Positions 12,801-21,217 of a stretch of 64,000 bases of DNA are shown in pieces. This stretch comes from Plazaster borealis (Eukaryota; Echinodermata; Asteroidea; Forcipulatida; Labidiasteridae). How positions within the stretch are numbered: position 1 is the first letter of the stretch; every line of letters starts with the position of its first letter. The stretch is from contig CM037470.1 in NCBI GenBank assembly GCA_021014325.1, positions 7,915,147 to 7,979,146 of the forward strand, written 5' to 3'. Below the pieces are notes generated by a model. It worked only from the letters and a program-made list of their open reading frames with translations, did no database searches and was not told where the DNA came from. The translations under genes and the position numbers were made by a program.

Positions 12801-15800
12801 TTCAGAACTTTCCTCTTTTATAATAATTTGAAATTTAAATTTGTACTTTGCAAAGGGCACCACAGGAAAAGCACAGGGCACCACAGTAATTGTTGTGGGT
12901 GCTGTGGCTTAATTCGAGGCCCGGTTTGAACCCCCCAAAACAGAGGGGTTGCAATATTCAGCTTTTTAATCCAGTCCTATTCATACATTTTAAGAGGCAT
13001 TGCTTTCAAGAGGCATTGCAGAAGGTCGTTAGTTATCCCAAATTACATGTACATGTATTGGCCGTAGAATGCTAAATATATATTTAACTAATGTAAATCA
13101 ATGGTAGTGGTCAAACAGTATGCTTGTTAGTTACAAACAAAGCAAAAGGTGGTGAGTTTGCACACTATATTGTGTTTGTTTACATTAATACCCGTTTACT
13201 TTTTAACTTGATTTAGTTTTCCGTGCTGGAGTTACTATTCACCTGAAGGCCCAATGTTTTATGGCTTTCCAATACATGGAAATTCAGGAGGTAAAGCTGG
13301 AATAGATGCAGCAGGAGACCCAGTCAACCCTGACACCCGCAAATGTACACCAAACCAGAACAACCTTGACAAGTGCATAAGAATGCTTCAAACCCATATA
13401 CCAAAAGTAAGCATCATAGGAAATGTATATTGGTGTTTAGCTGTAGTGATTACTAAGGGTGGTTTTAATGTAATAATTGGTGTTTATTACACCTATGGAT
13501 TCAGCTGATTAGTATTACATGTAGAAACCTGCCACAGGCTATGTATTGAATTCTAGCCTTAAAAAGCATCATTACGGTGCTTTAAAAAGCTTTTGTTAAA
13601 TCCTCAAAGGCACTGAACACGTTTGGTTATTGTCAAAGACCAGTGTTCTCACTTGGTATATCCCAACATATGCATAAAATAACAAGCCTGTGAAAATTTG
13701 GGCTCAATTGGTCATCGAAGTTGCAAGAAAATGATGAAAGAAAAAACACCCTTGTTGTACAAATTTGTGTGCTTTCAGATAGGAATAAAAACTTCTTGCA
13801 AGAAGTTTTTATTATTTTAGTGAGAAATTACCACTTTCTCAAAAACTACGTTACTTCAGAGGGAGTTGTTTCTCACAATGTTTTATACTATCAACAGCTC
13901 TCCGTTGCTCATTACCAAGTAAGTTTTTATGCTAATAGATATTTTGAGTAATTACCAAACGTGTACAGTGCCTTTAAGTAATGTTTAAAACAAAGAATGT
14001 TAAAATCAAACTCAAACCCATCAATAACCATAATAACTGTTTTTTTAATAAAGAAGTTTGCAAAAAATTGCCATAAAAAAAAGGACCCAGAGCGCGGTGA
14101 CATTATTTGTCTGAAACAAGTTTTGCTTGTGTGGATTATTTTTAGTGTTCTGAACTGAACATTTATTGGCATAGGCAGTTCAGCCACTATAAAGGAGAAA
14201 ATGTTCCCAGGGAATCATGTTTTTGTGTATTTAGTTTGTAAAACTTCCTGTCTCCTAATGACCTTTGTGCTTGTATGATCCTGAGGTTAATTTATTATTA
14301 TAAAGTAAAGTTGTTTTACAAGCATTTTTTTGTTGATTTCAGTCTCTGGGTCCAATTATCGAGACAAAAACATGCCTGTATACCATGACTCCTGATCGCC
14401 ATTTTATCATTGACACATGCCATCGCACTGGATTCCCTGAAGTCATTGTATGTTGTGGTGCAGGACATGCATTTAAGTAAGTATTTAGAATTACTGTGGT
14501 AAATGATAATCTCTCATATATTGTTATTTTGCTGTTTTCTCAACAAGTTGACACTGTATTCAGTGTAAACTTTCACAGGTGATTTTATTGTATTGTATCT
14601 TTCTTAATCTGAACTGCTTGTGTGGTCTTCCCTCCTGACACCTAGTACTTGGCACAGTATTCTGGTTTCGCACCCATAAAGTAGCACTGATTCAACAGTG
14701 GCTTTGAAGAGATGTAGCTCATGTTGGCGCACCATACCTTTTTTTATACTGTGATGTGCCTTCCAGGCCAGAGCTTTTGTAACAATCCATGACCCAAGGT
14801 ATTTGAAGTCAGCCTGTCTTTTAATTTTGTCCCCACCTAAGTATTATCCGACTTCCGTTTGAATGTAAATGGCTTGTTTAGTACATGTCTTTTGGCATTA
14901 ACTGGTTAAAACTGCATTTACAAAACAAATTTTGAACACTATAAAACATGCTTGATTTTAGGCTTTGCATGGTGGGATATGATATTATTGTTTCAAGTAC
15001 ACCCTGAACAAATCTCTTAAATAGACATGCTAGCTCTGAGAAGATCCAGTTGGTTATTCTCAACATTTTCATTTGTTGGGACATTGGTGAAAAGTAACTC
15101 AACATCAAAGCTTACCAATGTGTCAATTGCCTGGATAGTGTTCTGGATGAATCTTAGCTGGCTGAAGAATCTTGGACATGTTGAGTTGGATGGGCAGAGA
15201 GAAAGGTACAGTGTGGAGTTGATATCACTGAGGTGCAGTTGCCAGGAGTTTGCTGGAAGTCTTTCGATGAATGAGATCAAGTTCTTGTTGACTTTGCAGT
15301 TTGTGTCTGTGTTGAGGTTGTCTTGGATCTTGTGTGTTCTTCTTGGTCCATCTGACTGACATGTTTTTGTGTTTTGTTTGTATTTATTTATTTTGTTTGT
15401 TTGTTTGTTGTTCGGGTTTTGTGGGGGATGCAAGGGTGTTTGTGTTTGTTGGAGTGTTTGGGGGTGTTCAGTGTTAGTTTTGTAGTGTTTTTTTTAGGGG
15501 GGCGGGGTTTCTTTTTTGGGGGTGTGTTGTGTTTGTCTTGTCCCACATAGACTGTGCAAGTCTTGTGCGTATTCGAACCTCGGGACCCGTTATAGCGCGT
15601 GAGTTTGTTTCCTTCACGCGTTAAAGCATCGTACGTGGGACCAAAGTGGTCCCGAAAAGGTTCGAATACGCGCGAGACTTGCACGGTCTATTTCGAGCTC
15701 TGATTACCATCAGACTCTCAATGTCTACAGCCTCATTGCATTAGTTTTAATGAAATTCATTTGAAATACAAAGTATTTTGGGCATATCTGTTAATTTACC

Positions 15801-16033
15801 TAAATATTGATATTTCACAAAATACATTTGTTATTCATTATTATATTTTATTCAGATTTGCAAGTGTCTTTGGCAAAATCCTGACTGACATGGTAACTGA
15901 TGGCCAGACATCCTTTGACATCAAACTATTCACCCTGGATCGACCAGCTCTCACTGACCCAACCTTTATGCCAGAAGTTAATATCAGCAAATTTGAAAAA
16001 AGGACACAAACAAACAAAATATCAAAACTATGA
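641..16033 (+). CDS. PIPOX: Peroxisomal sarcosine oxidase-like flavoenzyme, 3' part (4 exons)
   Basis: This is a FAD-dependent amine oxidase of the DAO / monomeric sarcosine oxidase family, whose members oxidise N-methyl amino acids such as sarcosine or L-pipecolate to give H2O2. Exons 641-807, 13217-13406, 14343-14476 and 15856-16033 join in phase to 222 codons plus a stop. The N-terminal FAD-binding half lies left of the window. Visible family blocks are KVIVTAGAWVND, GFPIHGNSGGKAG, TCLYTMTPDRHFIID and the CGAGHAFKFASVFGKIL stretch. The Cys of CLYTMTPD aligns with the cysteine that holds FAD covalently in monomeric sarcosine oxidases. The protein ends in ISKL, giving a canonical SKL peroxisomal import signal. 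Intron 1 is 12.4 kb and full of repeats. Substrate choice between sarcosine and pipecolate cannot be told from sequence. Confidence 0.9.
1789..1943. repeat. Short foldback (MITE-like) element
   Basis: The two ends are near-complementary. GCCGGTGT at 1789 pairs with ACACCGGC at the right end, and each arm holds GGAGATTCTGTCCCC-type sequence. The ~50-bp centre contains AGCGCCCTCTTTT, which recurs near 57860. No coding content was seen. Confidence 0.65.
2653..5665 (-). pseudogene. LINE ORF2: APE endonuclease plus reverse transcriptase, frameshifted
   Basis: The ORF begins at an ATG at 5665, 225 bp after the ORF1 stop. Endonuclease blocks, in order, are HVNIRSL, ALSETWLK, VYKAPS, SGDFNINLL and DISDHLPIF. 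Reverse transcriptase blocks follow: KSSGHDLINISIVK, VIPVFKKGDR, NYRRISVL (usually YRPIS), FGFRSKHST, DLSKAFDTIDH, YGVPQGSILGPLL and the catalytic FADD. The thumb shows FLGLFVDRGLTWNSHV. The frame is broken near 4330-4200, near 3430 and near 3080, so no intact enzyme can be made. Family placement (CR1 group) rests on the RT motifs and the 8-bp tail. Confidence 0.88.
5891..6737 (-). pseudogene. LINE ORF1, L1-ORF1p-like, interrupted
   Basis: The N-terminal part (6737-6500) is a predicted coiled coil that includes DKQLQESASTLNVLRDEVLQ. After a frameshift near 6510 the frame reads FNLRFGGIPEEPAETP, which is the core of L1-type ORF1 RNA-binding domains. A 197-bp MITE interrupts it at 6184-6380. 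Beyond that it resumes as AHRSGHIKPKSPSDKPRHII, meets an in-frame TGA, and ends with KGQKVAFRNGKLYIDGKEY and TAA at 5891. Removing the MITE and one ATTTT copy joins IEN to AHRSGH in frame. Confidence 0.8.
6184..6380. mobile_element. hAT-like MITE inserted in LINE ORF1
   Basis: The terminal inverted repeats are CAGGCGCGGATCCAGG and CCTGGATCCGCCCCTG. The interior is G- and A-rich and non-coding. The flanks are a 5-bp duplication, ATTTT, at 6179-6183 and 6381-6385. A CAGGGGCGGATCCAG-type end fits hAT. Five-base duplications are reported for a hAT subgroup (hAT5), whereas most hAT elements make eight. Confidence 0.8.
6741..8560. other. AT-rich intronic DNA without a recognisable gene
   Basis: This is A-rich plus-strand sequence with stops in all frames. 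It may include the 5' UTR of the adjacent LINE. No coding motif, RNA gene or clear inverted repeat was seen. Confidence 0.4.
8565..10400. repeat. Diverged tandem repeat, unit about 148 bp
   Basis: From about 9470 to 10400 a unit recurs with CATAACTCCTGAACC, then GGATTTTTACAATCTATACA, then ACAAACGCTACA, then CATTTGACCTTGACTTCCGG. Exact TGACCTTGA copies start at 9586, 9888, 10036, 10175 and 10326; a decayed unit fills the 302-bp gap. A longer related unit, beginning CATAACTCAAGATTGAAA, occurs near 8570 and 8885, and a single unit near 9030. A weak relative lies near 16380. The units carry an imperfect palindrome, TTCCGGTTCAAACCGGAA. Confidence 0.8.
10816..12640. repeat. 42-bp minisatellite, about 43 copies, with higher-order structure
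   Basis: The unit is about 42 bp: CACCCAAAGCCTTCAGC followed by TAAGCACCATCTGACAGACGG and TCC/TCT. It is highly uniform, with variants at a few sites (CAGC/CATC, CCC/CTC/CTCG, GACGG/GACAG/GACTG). Runs of the same variant order recur, for example near 11000-11190 and 11930-12140, which indicates block duplication. The period is a multiple of three, so both strands show long pseudo-open frames (minus strand RWCLAEGFGWGPSV). It lies deep in a PIPOX-like intron and is not coding. Confidence 0.93.
12640..12753 (-). mobile_element. Possible short reverse transcriptase relic
   Basis: On the minus strand the sequence bordering the minisatellite reads IDHNILIKRLKDRY. This resembles the segment after the first catalytic Asp in LINE reverse transcriptases (FDTIDHxILxxRL). 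It is too short for a firm call. Confidence 0.3.
13217..13406 (+). CDS. PIPOX: PIPOX-like exon B
   Basis: The acceptor is GATTTAG and the donor is CCAAAA|GTAAGC. The first base completes the split Ser codon. It then reads FPCWSYYSPEGPMFYGFPIH and onward through GNSGGKAGIDAAGDPV to MLQTHIPK. The GFPxHGNxGGKAG block is diagnostic of monomeric sarcosine oxidase relatives. Confidence 0.88.
13604..13977. mobile_element. TTAA-type MITE, copy 1 (piggyBac-like ends)
   Basis: The inverted termini are AAAGGCACTGAACACGTTTGG and its near complement at the right end, bounded by TCAA (decayed TTAA) on the left and TTAA on the right. It is about 374 bp and non-coding. A second copy, close to identical in its interior and in the same orientation, is at 60601-60977. 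Confidence 0.85.
14343..14476 (+). CDS. PIPOX: PIPOX-like exon C with the presumed FAD-linking cysteine
   Basis: The acceptor is TTGATTTCAG and the donor is TTTAA|GTAAGT. It encodes SLGPIIETKTCLYTMTPDRH and onward to CCGAGHAF. The Cys in TKTCLYTMTPD sits at the position of the covalent flavin attachment cysteine known in this family. Confidence 0.88.
14640..14830 (-). mobile_element. LINE reverse transcriptase C-terminal relic
   Basis: The minus strand reads RQADFKYLGSWI, later KALAWKAHHSIKKGM and then LFKATVESVLLYGCETRIL. This matches the FKYLG ... KAW ... LF.ATVE..LLYG.ETW pattern just after the catalytic core of many LINE reverse transcriptases. It lies in the last PIPOX-like intron. Confidence 0.7.
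14980..15220 (-). mobile_element. Penelope-like element reverse transcriptase relic
   Basis: The minus strand contains FFSQLRFIQNTIQAIDTLVS followed by SFDVELLFTNVPTNENVE. SFDVxSLFTNVP is the hallmark catalytic-Asp block of Penelope-like reverse transcriptases. Only this part survives; flanking DNA to 15430 is simple T/G-rich sequence. Confidence 0.65.
15548..15690. mobile_element. 143-bp hairpin MITE with TA flanks, copy 1
   Basis: The arms TAGACTGTGCAAGTCTTGTG and its near complement at 15658-15690 continue inward through CGTATTCGAACCT, about 33 bp each. The ends read TA-GACTG and CGGTC-TA, consistent with a TA target duplication. A decayed relative is at 25621-25739. Confidence 0.75.
15856..16033 (+). 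CDS. PIPOX: PIPOX-like terminal exon ending in a peroxisomal SKL signal
   Basis: The acceptor is TTTATTCAG. The first base completes the Lys codon, and the exon reads FASVFGKILTDMVTDG through FTLDRPAL to TNKISKL and TGA at 16031. The SKL tripeptide at the extreme C terminus is the standard PTS1 peroxisomal import signal, which supports both the gene call and this stop. Confidence 0.88.
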
Positions 16034-16499
16034 GTACTGCAGTTATTACGAATTGAATCATAAATTAGCCTTAAATTGCCCTGTTATTCTATTTTTACTG
16101 CATTAAAGAAACTATTTTTAATATTATATCATAGCAAAAATGGATGCAAAATGCCAGTATGTGTCATAGGTGTGGCATTGCCTGAAACCTTCCAATGCTC
16201 CCCTGTATTTTTTTTTGATGTTCTGGCATTTACACCTTTTATTAAACCATTTTTAAAATGTTTTTGTTCTTGACAAATTTTATGCAATTTAAAACTTTGT
16301 GCATAGATCATGCATAGGTAAAACTAAATATATTATGATTTCACCGTCGTTTGTCAAATTATATTTTGAATCAAAGTTTATTATTTCAAAGTCTTAACTC
16401 CAGAACTATATGCAAAATATGACTCAAATCACATGCAAAATATAATTAACATCTGAAAGGTCTTGGTTTAATATGATGTAATACAATCAGCTATATAAT

Positions 16500-16760
16500 G
16501 AGGATCGCCTTGATCCTGTTATCTGTTGAGGCGCGAATTCTGCTTTCGGTCACCATTCTTTTGCTTACACGGTAAGCACCGAATTTTTGTTCTAGCTGTG
16601 TATTAGCGAAGGATGCCAAGTAAGTTAAGTACGAACGCGCTCAAGCAAAATTTCCCTGCTCACCTGTGAAATTGAAATACATTTGACGTAAGCGCGGAAT
16701 TCCCTGCTTCCGTAAGCACCGATTCTTTGCTTATATGTTAAGCAGAGCCATGAACTTTGG
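16500..16760. repeat. Dispersed repeat with GTAAGCACCGAATT motifs
   Basis: Repeated GTAAGCACCGAATT/TTGCTTAC segments end in AAGCAGAGCCATGAACTTTG followed by GCC. A reversed relative begins at about 36650 with GGCCCAATTTCATAAAGC. It looks like a dispersed repeat family; no ends with target duplications were found. Confidence 0.4.
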
Positions 16761-16896
16761 CCCAGATTGTATTTATTAATTTATTATTGTTATTATCATT
16801 TGTTTCCAGTCGGTACGCAGATTAACTCTTGATAGTAATACCAAGCAAAGATTATACAGCGCCGAAGACGTAATCACCATTTTAGCAAGCAAATGT

Positions 16897-17560
16897 TGTT
16901 GGGTTTTTTGTTTTGTTTTTTGTTTTGTTTTTATCCTGGGAGATAACAGTTTATTATTGACATTTCAAAATCATACATTAGAACATTATAATACCCATAT
17001 ACGAAAGGTGTAAACAGATCACAACGATACAAGGAATTAATACCTCTAGCATTAGTCTTGACAAAATACGGCAAAGAAATCCCATTTATGGTATAATTTA
17101 GTCATATTGTTGTTACAAGTATATATGAATTTTTCCATGGAGTAATAATTCTTAAGTTCTTTTTTAAGAATTTGAAAGGACGGCGTATCCTCGGTCATTT
17201 TCCTTTGAAAACGGCAAATTAATAGAATAAGGTTAACAGCTTTACACTTGAAATCTGTTTTACCATGGAGGTATGAATGGTTGTGACCAAACAAAAAAGC
17301 TTCATTGTCTGGGATAATGTTAAAGTTTATTTTGCCCTTGATCCATGAAACAACTGCGGTCCAAAAGGAGATTGTAGCTGTATACGAGCAAAACAAATGA
17401 ATAAGAGTCTCATCTTCATTGTTACAGAATGTACATTAAATTAGTGTTAAATTTGTTGATTTTGAAAAGATAATTGTTCGTACCCAGAATTCTGTGTATT
17501 AGTCTATACTGGAACCATCTCAATCTAGTGTATATTGTGCAATTGAAAGGAATTAAAGTT
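16897..17560 (-). mobile_element. 3' end of an L1/Tx1-like LINE
   Basis: In the minus-strand frames ILGTNNYLFKIN is followed by ETLIHLFCSYTATISFWTAV and VSWIKGKI, then by CNNNMTKLYHKWDFF. This matches the zinc-knuckle-like C terminus (C.FC..E...HLF..C...FW) of L1- and Tx1-type ORF2 proteins. A run of AAAAC-type repeats (plus-strand TGTTTTGTTTTTTG at about 16900) looks like its tail. Confidence 0.65.
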
Positions 17561-17813
17561 CCATTTGGAAATGAAAGTAACTTTCCTGGAGGAGGTCAGG
17601 ACTTTTAGTGTTCTGCTAGAGCAAATGTTATGTTATATCATTGATAGCACTGGTCACTGTATTGCACTAATCTATTGTTGAGTAGCTTGTTGACATGGCG
17701 CACTTTCCACATTTCAGCCAGAGTTCTCCATCTTGGGCCTTTGGCGCTCGATATTCATTTTGTCACAACACACGTGCCGTGCATTTATTCGCTTTTGAAT
17801 AGCGCTGTAAGCA

Positions 17814-18087
17814 CAACCTCGTCCCCATGGTCGAGCAGTACGAGATTGACCGCTCTCTCACCCTGGTATTGGATCATTTGCATATCCAACATTTTTGGAT
17901 ACGTATGCAAATTAGAATAGTCTGGCTGTGAACATGGTGAATACTGAATGAGTGAAACTTAACATGTTTACGTTAGACTTTTGTACACCAGTCGTTGTCC
18001 AATCAGGGTCCAAGAAAGGAGTTTCCCTCCCAGGGTTTACTATTGTGAACATGGTTGGAAATAAAGTAAACCATGGGGACGAGGTTG
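17814..18087. mobile_element. MITE with CAACCTCGTCCCCATGG ends
   Basis: The left end CAACCTCGTCCCCATGG at 17814 is the exact complement of the right end CCATGGGGACGAGGTTG ending at 18087. The interior is non-coding. No clear target duplication is visible. Confidence 0.6.
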
Positions 18088-19214
18088 CGGTAAGCATGCC
18101 AGGTGTTTCGTCATCGCTGAGGCTGAGGCATGAATATTCACCCTGCTAATGACTCACAATAAAAGCACCGTATTCAACGCATGTATGCATGGCATTTAGG
18201 GTGGAGCTATCGTCCGTTCATTGGCTCTGACGTAGTCAACCGACCGAAGTACCTTCAAAAAGAACAATAATTCGTCACTCTACTACAGGGGTGAAGAACG
18301 GGCTTGATAATTTAATACCGTATAATTTAGGCCTATGCAGATATAGCAGAATACAATCACGAAGGGAATTCTGGGCTGTGCAGATCTTTGAACAACTGAT
18401 AATTTATTTCAACCATATAAGGTCACAAACCGGCTGATAGAAACATCGCCGTTATTGCGTTTTTTCGCCGGGAGGCTATTGTGTATATCGCCGTTGCGTT
18501 ACATTACCGCATTTTATTGGGTCACATCGCTGTACGGCATGTAACGCAATAATACAGCGATATTAAATTGCAATACCGGTATATACGGCGATATAACGCC
18601 GTAAACAAAAACTTGGGTTCTCTCTAGGAGGAATTGGCGAATTGTGAGCCACCGTCTGCCACGTTCCGGCTGTCACGTCCCGTCTGTGTCTGTCACGTCA
18701 TGTCCCGCCGGTTACGTCACGTCTGTCACATCCTGTCTGTTACGTCACATCTTGTCTGCCCGTCCCGTCTACAGTGTCACCACTTTAAAGGAACACGTTG
18801 CCTTAAAATCTCAAGAAATTTTGCTGTTTGGAAGTGTTCCATATCCTTATTAAGAGTTGTTCGTGCAATAACATGCCTTTAATGTGTTATAATTAGTGAA
18901 TGGTGATTAAAAACCCCCAAACATTGCCATCTGACCCCGAGATCTGCCCCGCGAAACGTATACGTATTTCCAGCCGTAAATACCACCGTCCATGTAATGG
19001 GCAAAATGCGCGACGAACAGTCGTTACGCTAGTGCCGTAGTCAGTGGCCTGGTAAACCAGTCAGATCTCCTTGCTCTATGGTCAGATGAAAACCGGGTAA
19101 TAATCTCATTTTCTAACTCGCTCGCAACTTGTAAACCGAGCTAAAGCTAGCTCAGTATTGGGTCCAAAATATCCAGCCAGGTATTTGCGGAACGGCCAGC
19201 CGCATATTCAGAAT

Positions 19215-19288
19215 ATTAGAACACATGCAGTACAGGAGGAGACAAACTATCACATTTGGTTCACCTCCTGTACTGCATGTGTTCTAAT
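19215..19288. repeat. Hairpin, 25-bp perfect arms
   Basis: ATTAGAACACATGCAGTACA and AGG+AGG at 19215-19239 pair exactly with 19264-19288 across a 24-base loop. Flanking GCCAGCCG/CGCCGGCTGGC sequence extends the stem imperfectly. Confidence 0.8.
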
Positions 19289-19450
19289 CGCCGGCTGGCT
19301 ATATCGGGCCCAATACTGTGCTAGATTCAGCTCGGTGTTGGATATTTATTGGAATACAATAAACAGATGGTAATCGTAACATTTTTAATAAAATAATTGC
19401 TCAGTCGTAGTTCAACAGCTGCGACTGGAAATAAGACTAATAGAATTTGT

Positions 19451-19494
19451 CCGCCATTTATGGGAGTCAAAATCTTGACTCCCATAAATGGCGG
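19451..19494. repeat. Perfect 20-bp-arm hairpin with 4-base loop
   Basis: CCGCCATTTATGGGAGTCAA at 19451 is followed by four bases and its exact complement ending at 19494. It is probably the centre of the surrounding TTAA element. Confidence 0.85.
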
Positions 19495-20050
19495 AGCGTT
19501 TTGTTTCGCGAAAGTGAGCAAAAGCGAAGCATTTCTAAGGCACGTTTGTGTGGATAATTATATTCTACTTTTTAAACATCTTTCCGACCGTGCTCATTAT
19601 ACATCAAACGCTTGTTATAGCCCAAAAGCGCCCAACCCGAAGGCAACGTGTCCCTTTAAATGAACCCGTATTCCAGTTCCATGAACTAAAGTTTGATGTC
19701 TGCTTATTATTTGTATCAAAGTGATTCTCTTTAGGGGCTATTCAGAATAGTCACTTTTAAACATAGAGCTCCATGCTTTTAAACAAATTCGATGTTTAAA
19801 TATTGAATGGCTTCATATTATAATCTATACACTGAAGAACAAAGTAATGCCTCAAATGAACCGGATATTTTAGATCAAATGTATCCAACATCGATGAGTC
19901 TTAATTTGATTTCATCTTGTAAACTTGTAGAATTCAACTTAACAATGGTAAAAGTTTAGTCTTGAATGCCTATAAATGAAATAGAATGAGTAAAACGAAT
20001 CTGATTTTTTTTTTAGCTCAACATAAACCCTTATCAAGTGGATTGGTATG

Positions 20051-20387
20051 GTATGGAGTTCTGGAAGTGCCATCCAACTTGTTGAGATCTTCAGATAATT
20101 ATCTGATAACAACATCTTGAGATGATTTATCTCGGGATAACGACATCTTGGAAGTTTAATGTTGTCTTCCATCAAATTATTTTATCTCGGGATGACGACA
20201 TCCTGAATGTAGGTTGTTGTCTTTCCGAGATAATTAATCTTGGGTTCTCTACATTTATAAGGATGTTATCAACCCATGATGATTTATCTCAGGAAGTCGA
20301 CATCTCACTTTAGGATGTTTTATTATCTATGGATAAATCGTCTCAGGATCTCAGAATATGTCGGATGGCACTTCTAGAGCTCCATAG
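20051..20387. mobile_element. Palindromic MITE rich in TTATCTC/GAGATAA
   Basis: The outer arms TATGGAGTTCTGGAAGTGCC and GGCACTTCTAGAGCTCCATA are near-complementary for about 45 bp. The interior is a series of TTATCTCGGGATAACGACATC-type segments that fold back on each other. Non-coding. Confidence 0.7.
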
Positions 20388-20486
20388 ATTATGGGAAAAT
20401 GCGTATTGAATGCGTGTTAATGAAATGGAATGATTTTTTTTGCTGAAATTGGCCGGTAAAACATATTATGTGTAAAAAACTGTGGT

Positions 20487-20821
20487 TTAATATTTTATCT
20501 TTTTGTGAAGTTCTGGTGGTCTTGAAACAGACCGTTGTTTTTGAAAAGGGAAGTCATTGACAGTGCGTTTTCGCTTCTGTCCTCTGGTAGGTGGTTGCCC
20601 GGTTCTTTTGGTAGCTTTTGTTGCTGTGAAGTTGGCCTTGAAGTGTTCCTTGATGTCTTGCTTCTCCTTGGCCGCCGATAATCTGGAATCAATGTCCACC
20701 TGGAATTTCTTGCATTGGTCCAACGTCATGCAGTTCTGTGAAAAGTACCCACACTTTTGTCTCAAGACTTCTTCAAGACTCTTTGGGCTAAGTCCTTTAG
20801 GCCAAAGTATGGTGGTTTTGC
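20487..20821 (-). CDS. Possible terminal exon of an unidentified gene
   Basis: A minus-strand open stretch follows a good acceptor (CATATCATTTCAG at 20834-20822). It runs 110 codons plus two leading bases to a TAA at 20487. It reads KTTILWPKGLSPKSLEEVLR, then QKCGYFSQNCMTLDQCKKFQ, then a Lys/Arg-rich part with RGQKRKRTVND, a nuclear-localisation-like cluster, and ends HKKIKY. I do not recognise the family. Composition and acceptor look like a real 3' exon, but no upstream partner was found in the GC-rich, repeat-laden DNA at 20.85-22.6 kb. A retro-element fragment is the main alternative. Confidence 0.35.
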
Positions 20822-21191
20822 CTGAAATGATATGAATGATTGCGCAACTTTCGCTTTGATAATGAAGTTATCTATTTATCAATGTGAACCTTGGCTGAAG
20901 TCAAGGTTGTGACGTGGCATCTAAGGCTTTGATAAAGTTGAAATCTTGAGCAGGAAGTTGCCTCCTTGACTGTGTTGTGGATAGCCTTGATCAAGGCAGT
21001 CGCATTTTTCACTCCAAAAAAAAGCCGTAAACACACCCACCCGTATACACTGTGTGTGTATCACGTCGTACGACGCCCGTACACACACTGTGCGCAGGTC
21101 ATCCGCACTCGTACCACTCTCCGCATGCGGAGGCCGTCAGGCCGACAGCCTTGACGGGTCTGTAACTTCCGGGTTTAATGTGTTTCTTGAT

Positions 21192-21217
21192 ATTTTCGTC
21201 CAATATTGGACGAAAAT
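21192..21217. repeat. Perfect 26-bp palindrome
   Basis: ATTTTCGTCCAAT followed at once by its complement ATTGGACGAAAAT. It lies in a GC-rich stretch between repeat blocks. No known operator is assigned. Confidence 0.7.

Larger units (their letters stand above)
18785..19659. mobile_element. TTAA-type palindromic MITE with nested insertions
   Basis: The left end TTAAAGGAACACGTTGCCTT at 18785 mirrors AAGGCAACGTGTCCCTTTAA ending at 19659. Both carry TTAA, as in piggyBac-type insertions. Inside are a 25-bp-arm hairpin (19215-19239 with 19264-19288) and a perfect 20-bp-arm hairpin (19451-19494). At ~875 bp it is long for a MITE, and the unrelated hairpins suggest nested elements. Confidence 0.7.
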
